DNA from: Flavobacteriales bacterium
Lineage (GTDB): Bacteria; Bacteroidota; Bacteroidia; Flavobacteriales; UBA1820
Assembly (NCBI GenBank): GCA_017620815.1
Contig: JAGAUI010000006.1
Span: 1-40,820, forward strand
Direction of reading: 5' to 3'
DNA: 40,820 bases
Position numbers and translations under genes: made by a program. The notes beneath the pieces were generated by a model. That model made no database searches, was not told the DNA's origin, and worked only from the letters and a program-made list of their open reading frames with translations. This document shows, piece after piece, positions 31,878-40,820 of this stretch; position 1 is the first letter of the stretch; the number at the start of each line of letters is the position of its first letter.

Positions 31878-32669
31878 CTATGTAAAATATTCCTTTGGTA
31901 TATCACAAACGGGTATAGGTGTCATCTTATGCTGATTGGCACGGTTGCGGGAGATGTATATTTCCATTACTTCTCTTTCTCTCATGGTAAAATCTTGTGG
32001 AGTTTTACCTTGTGATACCATGTCCATAGCCCATTCTAGTTCTGGATATGTGGCACCTATCTGCATAGCATCGGTCTGGTCATTGTCAAATAACCCGTCT
32101 GATGGTTCGGCAGAAAGAATGCTCGTGCATACACCCATGTGTCTAGATAGCTCATATACTTGGCTTTTGGTAAGGTCGCCTATAGGGCTTATATCTACGC
32201 CACCATCACCCCATTTGGTGAAGAATCCTACTCCGAAATCTTCTATCTTGTTACCCGTACCTACTACCAGAGTGCCTGTAAGACTGGCTACATGATAAAG
32301 AGCTATCATTCGCAAACGTGAGCGGTCATTGGCACAGGAGAGGAGGTATTGTTTTTCATTCTCACTGGTGGGTAGAGCCTCTTTAATGGTGTCAAATGTA
32401 AGACTCAAATCTATATTTACAGCCGTAGCATTGGGATATGTGGAGAGGAGTTGTTTTATGTGCTCGTCGCCACGGGAGACGTGAGATGATGCTTGGTGGA
32501 TGGGTAGGGTTATAAGGTGGGTGGGAAGACCTGTCTTACAGCAGAGAGAGGATACCAGTGCCGAATCTATCCCCCCCGAAACACCTACAGTAAAGCCTTT
32601 GACATGAGCTTTTTGAGCATACTCTTTAAGCCAATCTACTATGTGTTTTTCTATTTCTTTTACCTTCAT
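31878..32669 (-). CDS. nadE: Ammonia-dependent NAD+ synthetase
   Basis: A 263-residue NadE without the nitrilase-like glutaminase domain, so it should use ammonia. The ATP pyrophosphatase loop SGGIDS is at residues 31-36. The GTGNKIEDFGVGFFTKWGDGGVDISP segment binds deamido-NAD, and EPSDGLFDNDQTD is the second conserved region. It adenylates nicotinate adenine dinucleotide and amidates it to NAD+. It is divergent from the GldB-like gene with 57 bp between. A nadE-gldB neighbourhood is known in Flavobacteria. Confidence 0.93.
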   Translation of the reverse strand: MKVKEIEKHIVDWLKEYAQKAHVKGFTVGVSGGIDSALVSSLCCKTGLPTHLITLPIHQASSHVSRGDEHIKQLLSTYPNATAVNIDLSLTFDTIKEALPTSENEKQYLLSCANDRSRLRMIALYHVASLTGTLVVGTGNKIEDFGVGFFTKWGDGGVDISPIGDLTKSQVYELSRHMGVCTSILSAEPSDGLFDNDQTDAMQIGATYPELEWAMDMVSQGKTPQDFTMREREVMEIYISRNRANQHKMTPIPVCDIPKEYFT

Positions 32670-32692
32670 TTTGATATGTTTTATCTAGTGTG

Positions 32693-32700
32693 TAAATTTA
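32693..32700. promoter_or_regulatory. Palindromic -7-like box between nadE and gldB
   Basis: TAAATTTA is its own reverse complement and matches TAnnTTTG at 7 of 8 positions on each strand. It sits centrally in the 57-bp divergent gap and could serve both genes. Confidence 0.4.
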
Positions 32701-32726
32701 GTAAAACATAAACCAATTTTTTACCT

Positions 32727-33677
32727 ATGAGGCGGTATTTTTTTTGTGTGTGTGCTATTGTGCTTATTTTATGCTCGTGTTCAAGTGATAAAAATTGTCC
32801 TATGATGGACATAGTGCGTGTGGATAGCCTAGTGTATGGGAGTAATGAGGGGATAGAGACCTTAAGAAAGGCAGCTCCTATGTTTTTCCCTAGTGGATAT
32901 GATGAGGTTTTTCTATACAGCGAAAGAAATGACAGTCTTATGTGTGAGGCTTATGGCGAGGTAGATAGTCTGTATGATAATAAAATCATAGACAGTATAA
33001 GGAGAGAATGTGCTAGAATAGTTCATAGAGCAAGGTTATATTTTAAAAATTTCAAAAAACCTGTGCTATATACATATATGAGTCATTGGGATTATACGGT
33101 GCCTGTTATATATGTGATGGAAAAGGAGGCATTGGTGGTGTGTCTGGATTTGATTTTGGGAAAGGGAAATGAACTCTATAATGGCATGTATGATTACATA
33201 AAGAACTCTATGGAAAGGAAAAACATAGGTAGTGCGGTAGCACAAGAACTCTCCATGTGCTGTGTGGGCGAAAGGGAAGGCTATCGGCTTATAGACTATA
33301 TGGTTTATTACGGAAAGATACTGTATATTAAAAGTCTGCTGATGGGAGTGGATATGGAAAATGTAGTGCTGGATTATACACGAGATGAATATGAGGTGGT
33401 AAGTGATATTGAGGAAGAGATATGGGATTATTATGTGAGAAACGGAATGCTTTTTAAGTCTAGTAGAGAGTATGAACATCGTTTTTTTAATCTAGCACCT
33501 TATAGTGTTTTTTATACTCCACAAGATAAAAATATCCCGTGGGGGGTGGGTAGATACATAGGATACAGGATGGTAAAAAACTATATGAAAAGAAATGCCA
33601 GATGCAGTATAGACACTCTCATATCTCTTAATGCCGATGATATATTAAGACATTCGGGGTATAATCCTCATTTGTAG
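32727..33677 (+). CDS. gldB: GldB-like gliding-motility/T9SS-associated lipoprotein
   Basis: A 316-residue lipoprotein (lipobox LCSC, Cys18) with the GldB pattern: an N-terminal VRVDSLVYG segment, a central WDYTVPVIYVMEKEALVVCLDLILGKGN region, and the C-terminal WGVGRYIGYRMVKNYMKRN followed by LNADDILRHSGYNP. GldB was identified in Flavobacterium johnsoniae as essential for gliding; homologues occur in non-gliding T9SS bacteria. The protein is predicted to sit in a membrane by its lipid anchor, facing the periplasm. The nadE neighbourhood supports the assignment. The gene has more AT-rich, Tyr/Met-rich sequence than its neighbours. Confidence 0.85.
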   Translation: MRRYFFCVCAIVLILCSCSSDKNCPMMDIVRVDSLVYGSNEGIETLRKAAPMFFPSGYDEVFLYSERNDSLMCEAYGEVDSLYDNKIIDSIRRECARIVHRARLYFKNFKKPVLYTYMSHWDYTVPVIYVMEKEALVVCLDLILGKGNELYNGMYDYIKNSMERKNIGSAVAQELSMCCVGEREGYRLIDYMVYYGKILYIKSLLMGVDMENVVLDYTRDEYEVVSDIEEEIWDYYVRNGMLFKSSREYEHRFFNLAPYSVFYTPQDKNIPWGVGRYIGYRMVKNYMKRNARCSIDTLISLNADDILRHSGYNPHL

Positions 33678-33736
33678 AGAAAAACGTTGGTAGTAAGAGA
33701 TAAATGTCATAAATTGCCCCACAAATATTACAAGCA

Positions 33737-34219
33737 ATGGAACAATACACATTCTCATATACCGTTTATACATCTATGGAAGAAATCCCTAGTGATATAC
33801 TAGCCCTTGTAAACCAAGCATGTGAGGCTAGAAAAGCCGCTTATGCACCCTATTCAGATTTTCTAGTAGGGGCAGCCATAGAGATGGAAGATGGGGAGGT
33901 TCATACAGGCAGCAACCAAGAAAATGCGGCATATCCCTCGGGACTATGTGCCGAACGCGTAGCTGTGTATCACGCTTCGTCTGTGTGTGGTGATAAAAAA
34001 ATGAAACGAATAGCTATAGTGGGAGGCTCTCGCGGTAGTGAGAATTCCTATCCTGCTGCTCCCTGTGGTGCTTGCCGTCAATCACTGCTAGAGTATGAGG
34101 AAAAGCAAGGTTCTCCTATAGAGGTTATATTCTGTGGAGTGGGTATAGTTCCGGTGTATGTAGTAGATAGTGTAAAGGATTTGCTCCCGTTTTCATTTGG
34201 CAGGGAGAATCTAGGATAG
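33737..34219 (+). CDS. cdd: Cytidine deaminase
   Basis: A 160-residue deaminase with the zinc and catalytic motifs CAERVA (Cys, Glu) and PCGACRQ (two Cys). The substrate segment SDFLVGAAIEMEDGEVHTGSN is present. It matches the three-Cys zinc site of the homotetrameric type. It hydrolyses cytidine or deoxycytidine to uridine or deoxyuridine for pyrimidine salvage in the cytoplasm. The start gives a family-like length with a slight N-terminal extension. It follows the gldB-like gene by 59 bp in the same direction; no own consensus promoter was seen. Confidence 0.93.
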   Translation: MEQYTFSYTVYTSMEEIPSDILALVNQACEARKAAYAPYSDFLVGAAIEMEDGEVHTGSNQENAAYPSGLCAERVAVYHASSVCGDKKMKRIAIVGGSRGSENSYPAAPCGACRQSLLEYEEKQGSPIEVIFCGVGIVPVYVVDSVKDLLPFSFGRENLG

Positions 34220-34277
34220 TAGCATGCAGAACCTTAAAAAATGAAGATGTGGGTAGTGCTATTTGAAAAATAAATTT

Positions 34278-34285
34278 TACCTTTG
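34278..34285 (+). promoter_or_regulatory. Bacteroidota -7 box, UDP-glucuronate decarboxylase gene
   Basis: TACCTTTG is an exact TAnnTTTG match, about 58 bp before the ATG. Confidence 0.55.
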
Positions 34286-34342
34286 TGCTTTACATATGTG
34301 GAAAATATGTCTCAAAAGGTATAACAATAAAATTAAGATAAA

Positions 34343-35275
34343 ATGAAACGTGTACTAGTAACAGGTGGAGCAGGATTTATAGGGAGTCATCTGTGTAAAA
34401 GATTGCTAAAAGAAGGTTGTGATGTAATATGCCTAGATAACTATTTTTCTGGCAGCAAAAACAACGTGGTGGAACTTATGTCCAATCCCAATTTTGACGT
34501 GATACGTCACGATGTGGTGGACCCATATACTGCCGAAGTAGATGAGATATATAATCTGGCATGTCCAGCATCTCCTATACACTATCAGTTTAACCCAGTG
34601 AAGACCACTCGTGCTTCTGTATTGGGAGCTATAAATATGCTAGATTTAGCACGCAGAAAAGGTGCCAAGATGTTCCAAGCATCTACATCTGAAGTGTATG
34701 GTGACCCACAGGAAAATCCACAGAAGGAAAGCTACTGGGGAAATGTGGACCCTATAGGCGTGCGTGCATGTTATGAAGAGGGTAAACGTTGTGCCGAGAC
34801 TCTATGTTTTGGACATCATCGTCAGAAAGGTGTGGTAATAAAGGTAGCTCGTATATTCAATACCTATGGCCCCAATATGAACCCTACGGATGGTAGTGTG
34901 ATGTCAAATTTTATCACACAGGCGTTGCGTGGAGAGGATATAGTATTAAATGGAGATGGTAGTCAGACACGTTCATTTATGTATATAGATGACCTTATAG
35001 ATGCTATGCTGCTTATAATGGATACCCCCGATGATTTTACAGGCCCTATAAACGTGGGTAGTCCACAGTCGTGTTCTATCAAGGAATTGGCAGAAAGGAT
35101 AGTGGGGCTATGTGGTAGTAAGTCCCGCATAATATGTGAAAAGGCAGAAGGTTATGACCCATCATCTCGCTGTCCAGATATAACATTGGCAGAAAAGACA
35201 CTGGGTTGGCGTCCAAAGGTAAGCCTAGAAGAAGGGCTTAAAAAGACAATAGAATACTTTAAGACCAAGATATAA
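34343..35275 (+). CDS. UDP-glucuronate decarboxylase (UDP-xylose synthase family)
   Basis: A 310-residue extended short-chain dehydrogenase. The NAD-binding TGGAGFIG is at residues 7-14, the STSEVYGDP active-site segment at 114-122, and the catalytic YxxxK at Y144/K148 (ACYEEGKR). The [12 protein letters not shown] and [18 protein letters not shown] segments are characteristic of UDP-glucuronate decarboxylases. The enzyme oxidises and decarboxylates UDP-glucuronate to UDP-xylose (or its 4-keto intermediate). It implies that the cell makes UDP-glucuronate and may use pentose in its glycans. It is not in the exopolysaccharide operon. Confidence 0.9.
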   Translation: MKRVLVTGGAGFIGSHLCKRLLKEGCDVICLDNYFSGSKNNVVELMSNPNFDVIRHDVVDPYTAEVDEIYNLACPASPIHYQFNPVKTTRASVLGAINMLDLARRKGAKMFQASTSEVYGDPQENPQKESYWGNVDPIGVRACYEEGKRCAETLCFGHHRQKGVVIKVARIFNTYGPNMNPTDGSVMSNFITQALRGEDIVLNGDGSQTRSFMYIDDLIDAMLLIMDTPDDFTGPINVGSPQSCSIKELAERIVGLCGSKSRIICEKAEGYDPSSRCPDITLAEKTLGWRPKVSLEEGLKKTIEYFKTKI

Positions 35276-35288
35276 TTGGGAATTTGAC

Positions 35289-35333
35289 CTCATAAAAAAT
35301 GTGGGCGGCATAGCCGCCCACATTTTTTATGAG
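35289..35333. terminator. Bidirectional terminator with perfect 21-bp stem
   Basis: Arms 35289-35309 and 35313-35333 pair perfectly around ATA. It serves the decarboxylase gene and the convergent porV. Its outer arm, TCATAAAAAATGT, is identical to that of the gyrB terminator. Confidence 0.93.
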
Positions 35334-35335
35334 TT

Positions 35336-36481
35336 TTATTTTTTCTCTCTTCCCAACTCATAAGCTATGCTTATCCTTATGCTGCTAGAAGTGGGGCTTT
35401 GGCTGTATAGAGGTATAGCATAGGCCATAGATATATTGATACGCTTGTATGTGGCACTGCCTCCCATAGTAAATGATTGTATTCCTCCCTTGATAGGGTC
35501 GCTGTAATACCAACCCGCACGTATGGCATAGCGTTTGTCATATTCCCACTGTAAAGCACACTGGAGTGTGTATTCGCTTATCTTCTCTCCAAATCCCCCC
35601 GGGGCATAAGTAAGTGCATCCCACATAGAGGAAAGTATGCCTTCATCGGGAGTGATGTAGGCTTCTTTCTCCTCGTTCCATACGGGTGTGGGGACTAGTA
35701 GTTTGGCAGTTTCTATATATATAGAAAATATGTTTTTCTCCTTGTGATGAAGGTGTATCCCTCCGCCTAATGACAGGGTGGTGGGTAGGTAATCATAAGC
35801 AGTGAGACTGGAAGAACCATAGTCTATCTTACTACCTATGTCCCTTATGTTTATCCCCCAAGAATAACTTATTTTTAATCTCTCAAGCCTGTATTCTCGT
35901 GAAGTGTAATACAGTGAAAAATCGGCCGATATGGCATTTCCAGCGTGGAAATCATCGGTAGAAGGGTCGCTTCTCTCGCTTATGTCGCTTCTGGTGTAAC
36001 GCAATGCAAATCCCATGGATAACCTACTTGATAGTCTCATAGAGTATGAAACATCTAGGACCATTTCCATGGGGTTGTAAGTTCCTAATGGTATGACCTG
36101 TCCCGATATGTAGTCTGTCATCTCTACTGCTCCTAGTGAGAATACCCGTAACGATGTGGCTAATGTTCCGTTTTTTTTGAGATGGTGGAAGTAAGCTAAA
36201 TATCCCAAAAACATATCTCCCGTTATATTCTGTAACCAAGGTGTGTATGATATGCTTATGCTGCTTTGAGCGTTGGCAAATGCATATTTAGCGGGGTTGT
36301 GGAACTGACTGTAAACATCTGGGTGGGTAGCAACTCCTGCATCGGCCATTGCTGCCGATGTGGCATCTGGACTTATAGAAAGAAATGGTACGGCTGTGCG
36401 TATGGGAGATGGACTCTTCTGTCCATAGAGGGTAGGTATAGATAGACAGCAAAATAGTAAAAATAAAGTCGTTTTTTTCAT
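35336..36481 (-). CDS. porV: PorV, type IX secretion outer-membrane shuttle protein
   Basis: A 381-residue outer-membrane beta-barrel of the FadL-like fold with a signal peptide (cleavage after Gly20). It matches PorV (LptO): AVPFLSISPDATSAAMADAGVA, QFHNPAKYAFA, LSYTPWLQN-like strands, and the LLVPTPVWNEEKEAY plus APGGFGEKISEYT segments. PorV binds the C-terminal signal of type IX cargo and carries it from the Sov translocon to the attachment complex. Its presence shows that this organism has a T9SS, although no cargo is visible here. A TATATTTA box (36502-36509, minus) may be its promoter. The end overlaps nothing; a shared terminator follows. Confidence 0.9.
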   Translation of the reverse strand: MKKTTLFLLFCCLSIPTLYGQKSPSPIRTAVPFLSISPDATSAAMADAGVATHPDVYSQFHNPAKYAFANAQSSISISYTPWLQNITGDMFLGYLAYFHHLKKNGTLATSLRVFSLGAVEMTDYISGQVIPLGTYNPMEMVLDVSYSMRLSSRLSMGFALRYTRSDISERSDPSTDDFHAGNAISADFSLYYTSREYRLERLKISYSWGINIRDIGSKIDYGSSSLTAYDYLPTTLSLGGGIHLHHKEKNIFSIYIETAKLLVPTPVWNEEKEAYITPDEGILSSMWDALTYAPGGFGEKISEYTLQCALQWEYDKRYAIRAGWYYSDPIKGGIQSFTMGGSATYKRINISMAYAIPLYSQSPTSSSIRISIAYELGREKK

Positions 36482-36511
36482 AGAAAGGGGGCTTTATCTA
36501 CTAAATATACT

Positions 36512-36540
36512 CAAAAACCCGCACTTTGTGCGGGTTTTTG
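36512..36540 (-). terminator. Terminator of the THUMP methyltransferase gene
   Basis: Perfect 13-bp arms 36512-36524 and 36528-36540 around TTT. It lies between the methyltransferase stop and the porV start on the minus strand. Confidence 0.88.
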
Positions 36541-36563
36541 ATATGTGAGAGAGTTAAAAAGTG

Positions 36564-37751
36564 TTATTTGTCTTCTTCTGTGGTGGAATATTTGCTCTTG
36601 CGGGAACCACTGTACATGTCATATCTCAATAGACGAGATTCCAGTGCTGCATTCATAAGAGGTATGCTACGGCTGTGTCTTAGCCCCAAAGACTTTACTC
36701 CGTCCAGTGCTGCTGTTATAATCCAAGCTGAAGTATCTTGATAGTTGTTTTTAAGGGTATCACCTATCTTTTTGTAGAATGAAGGGACATCTATACTATC
36801 TATTCTCTCTCCATAAGGAGGATTGAACATGAGTGTCCATCGTCCTTCATCTGGTCTAGATGAGGTGAAAAAATCGCGTTGTCCTATCTCTATAAAATCT
36901 TCCAGTCCAGCCTCGCGTACATTCTCACGAGCTTTTCTTACCGCCGAAGGAGCCTTGTCATATCCCAAAATCTTGATGCCAGATTCACGCATCTTTTTAA
37001 GTGATACCTCTTTCATCTTTTCAAAAAGCTCCTCATCATAGTCCTTCCAGTACTGGAAACCAAATTCTTTTTTGTTTATGCAGGCAGGTATAGATGCTGC
37101 TATCATGGCAGCTTCTATAAGGATAGTGCCACTGCCACACATAGGGTCCATAAAATTGGTAAGACCTTTCCAGTCGGCGAGTAGTAACACTCCTGCGGCT
37201 AGAACTTCGTTGATAGGGGCGATATTGGTAGCGGTACGGTAACCTCTTTTGTGTAATCCCAGCGAACTATCCAGTGATACCGTAAGGTTTACATCGTTAA
37301 GGTGTATGCTCACTTTAAGATGTGGGTGAATACGGTCTATGGATGGGCGTGCGTTCATCTTGTCGCGTATGCGGTCAACTATGGCGTCTTTGGTTTTAAG
37401 AGTGATATAATGGCTATTGGTAAATTTATCTCCATTGACTACGGCTTCTACTGCTAGAGTATCGGCAGCCGTCATGTATCTCTCCCAGGGTATATTGTAG
37501 ATGGACTTATATAGTTGGTTTTCGTTAAAGACTTTGTCTGATTTGATAGGGACGAGGATAGAGAGTGCTGTGCGTAGGCATAGATTGGCTTTATACATAA
37601 AGCCTTTGTCTCCATAGAAAGAAACAGCTCGGCGAGATTTCTCTACTCGGGCGGCTCCTAGTGAACGCAATTCTTCACATAGCACGTCTTCAAGACCATA
37701 GAATGTCTTGGCTGTCATGAGGTAGTTATCCTCTGGTATAGGTTTTTTCAT
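36564..37751 (-). CDS. THUMP-domain RNA methyltransferase (RlmL N-terminal-half type)
   Basis: A 395-residue protein. An N-terminal THUMP/ferredoxin-like RNA-binding region (about 10-165) is followed by the linker RGYRTATNIAPINEVLAAG and a Rossmann methyltransferase domain. The SAM motif is DPMCGSGTILIEA and the catalytic NPPYGER motif marks N2-guanine methylation. It corresponds to the first half of E. coli RlmL, which makes m2G2445 in 23S rRNA, and to YpsC-type proteins in other phyla. A TACCTTTG box on the minus strand at 37777-37784 gives a short leader. Confidence 0.92.
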   Translation of the reverse strand: MKKPIPEDNYLMTAKTFYGLEDVLCEELRSLGAARVEKSRRAVSFYGDKGFMYKANLCLRTALSILVPIKSDKVFNENQLYKSIYNIPWERYMTAADTLAVEAVVNGDKFTNSHYITLKTKDAIVDRIRDKMNARPSIDRIHPHLKVSIHLNDVNLTVSLDSSLGLHKRGYRTATNIAPINEVLAAGVLLLADWKGLTNFMDPMCGSGTILIEAAMIAASIPACINKKEFGFQYWKDYDEELFEKMKEVSLKKMRESGIKILGYDKAPSAVRKARENVREAGLEDFIEIGQRDFFTSSRPDEGRWTLMFNPPYGERIDSIDVPSFYKKIGDTLKNNYQDTSAWIITAALDGVKSLGLRHSRSIPLMNAALESRLLRYDMYSGSRKSKYSTTEEDK

Positions 37752-37776
37752 CGTATGGAATATATATGTATGGCTG

Positions 37777-37784
37777 CAAAGGTA
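37777..37784 (-). promoter_or_regulatory. Bacteroidota -7 box, THUMP methyltransferase gene
   Basis: TACCTTTG on the minus strand is an exact match, 26 bp before the start codon and inside the short gap after the rhomboid-like gene. Confidence 0.55.
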
Positions 37785-37792
37785 TGGATTTT

Positions 37793-38563
37793 CTATTTGT
37801 CTTTGGTGCTAATGGAACGTAGAAATTCTTTTTCGCTGTGAGATAGGTTTTTATATCCTATTCTGGATATCTTCTCCAGTATGTCATCTAGTTGGCGTTC
37901 TTGCTCGTTTTTGTTGAGGATGTCCATATAGACTCCTGTTCTCTCTTGCAAATGTTTATCCCTAGAGGCATTACGGGAGATATGACGTGCTATAAGACCG
38001 TAAGATACCCCTGCTGCACTACATGATATGTATGTAAAGGCGGTGATGTATGAGCCGTATATGAATTTTAATATGATAACAAATGAAACTATAAGAGTAC
38101 TTATCTTCCATAGACGTGTGCGTGGGGTGAAAAATGTAATATGGGAGTTGGGAGAGATAGATGATAATACACACATATAGGTGGTAGCAGGCAACATAAA
38201 TGAAGATAAAGTCTCGCTGTTGTCATAGTTGGCGGGAAAGGCAAGGCTTATGATGTAAAAAACAGCTCCTCCTGCCATGCTGCATATAATGATGGGAAAA
38301 GTGATTTTTTTACTATGATGGGATTTCTGTGCCATTCTGAATAGTACCGATAGCAGAAATATCTCACTGATGAGATTAAGTAGGTCTGGGCTGGACAGAG
38401 GGTAGGATAATATCTTCCACCATTTTACATCGGGTATGTGGGAGGGTAGGGATAGTAGTTGTGTGGTGGCAGTTCCCCACGACACCAATGTTATAAAAGT
38501 GATGATAATACACAGTGTTATTATCTCGCTGTAAGGGTGTTTTTTGTCTCTTGTGATAGCCAT
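37793..38563 (-). CDS. Rhomboid-like membrane protein without catalytic residues
   Basis: A 256-residue protein with about six hydrophobic helices and a soluble C-terminus. Rhomboid features remain: WWKILSYPLSSPDLLNLISEIF (48-69) matches the loop-1/helix-2 pattern, and the last 40 residues (LDDILEKISRIGYKNLSHSEKEFL) match the C-terminal DUF6576-type tail of Bacteroidota rhomboids. The serine-protease GxSG segment is replaced by LPATTYMCVLS (124-134), and the catalytic His helix reads FTYISCSAAGVSYG, without His. It is therefore likely an inactive pseudoprotease. It diverges from gyrB. Confidence 0.75.
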   Translation of the reverse strand: MAITRDKKHPYSEIITLCIIITFITLVSWGTATTQLLSLPSHIPDVKWWKILSYPLSSPDLLNLISEIFLLSVLFRMAQKSHHSKKITFPIIICSMAGGAVFYIISLAFPANYDNSETLSSFMLPATTYMCVLSSISPNSHITFFTPRTRLWKISTLIVSFVIILKFIYGSYITAFTYISCSAAGVSYGLIARHISRNASRDKHLQERTGVYMDILNKNEQERQLDDILEKISRIGYKNLSHSEKEFLRSISTKDK

Positions 38564-38674
38564 TTTGAAAAAAGGAAAGACCTATGAACCAATATACACA
38601 AAAACATCTTAAAAACAGATAGTTCTATGTGTGAAATAGATGAAAAAATACCGTTATAATCGGGTTGAAAAACA

Positions 38675-38704
38675 TTGTCTATTGATAAAAAATTTGTATC
38701 TTTG
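38675..38704 (+). promoter_or_regulatory. Bacteroidota promoter, gyrB
   Basis: TTG at 38675-38677 and TATCTTTG at 38697-38704 are separated by 19 bp, close to full consensus. Confidence 0.65.
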
Positions 38705-38746
38705 TACGTTATTAAAAATAGAACGAAACACATAAATTACATATAA

Positions 38747-40702
<1,956 letters not shown>

Positions 40703-40722
40703 TAGCGGTAGGGCATTGTGAG

Positions 40723-40764
40723 TCATAAAAAATGTCGCCCCTTGCGGGGCGACATTTTTTATGA
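40723..40764. terminator. Terminator of gyrB
   Basis: Perfect 19-bp arms 40723-40741 and 40746-40764 around TTGC. The outer stem consists of A6/T6 tracts, so it should work in both directions. Confidence 0.93.
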
Positions 40765-40784
40765 TAGAGTATAGTCAAGGAAGA

Positions 40785-40820
40785 ATTACAGTTGAACTCG
40801 GCAACAAAAAAGCGGCACCC
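40785..40820. other. Possible left arm of a further hairpin, cut by the window end
   Basis: The last bases, AAAAAAGCGGCACCC, have the form of the left arm of the terminators seen elsewhere. The right arm would lie beyond the window, so this cannot be confirmed. Confidence 0.3.

Overview
The window is a chromosomal segment of a Bacteroidota bacterium. Supporting evidence: type IX secretion PorV and GldB proteins, a Bacteroidota-type SecA C-tail, the MurF-type domain fused to alanine racemase, an RRM RNA-binding protein with a Gly/Asn/Arg-rich tail, and many promoters of the TAnnTTTG type combined with scarce Shine-Dalgarno sites. The 6-carboxytetrahydropterin synthase and the DUF2795 protein look most like Bacteroidales versions, so that order is my best guess. 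The genes are strikingly rich in ATA isoleucine codons. I found no rRNA, tRNA, CRISPR array, transposase or prophage.

Layout. 1-344 holds no convincing gene but several hairpins. 345-926 is an RRM protein, divergent from a small membrane ORF, mrp and a NifU-like gene (1098-2708). 2837-5015 is an operon of queD, lpxH and a GYDIA-type GHMP kinase. 5105-5969 has a DUF2795 protein and a small secreted protein. 7.7-8.2 kb (minus) starts an operon of a two-helix membrane protein and a J-less DnaJ-type zinc-finger membrane protein. secA (8420-11842) is followed by a very strong hairpin and a YgbA-family gene.

12299-20892 (minus) is the most distinctive region: six closely spaced genes that look like one complete synthase-dependent exopolysaccharide machine. 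In transcription order they are a TolC-like outer-membrane factor, an HlyD-like periplasmic adaptor, a TackOD1-type zinc-ribbon protein with an unrecognised C-terminal domain, a processive family-2 glycosyltransferase, a nucleotide-sugar dehydrogenase and a lipoprotein polysaccharide deacetylase. I infer that it makes and exports a (probably N-acetylhexosaminuronate-containing) polymer that is trimmed or deacetylated outside the inner membrane. The multi-Cys protein is a candidate regulator.

21-26.8 kb carries an S66 LD-carboxypeptidase lipoprotein, bacterioferritin, an orphan LolD/MacB-type ATPase, and a ROK kinase-MFS-SIS operon for uptake and phosphorylation of a sugar. 26.9-31.7 kb holds an alanine racemase carrying a leftover MurF C-terminal domain, a U32 protease-family RNA-modification protein and a TPR protein. 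31.9-38.6 kb has nadE divergent from gldB, cdd, a UDP-glucuronate decarboxylase, porV, a THUMP RNA methyltransferase and a rhomboid-like protein without catalytic residues. gyrB (38753-40702) ends the window. Long perfect hairpins separate most transcription units.
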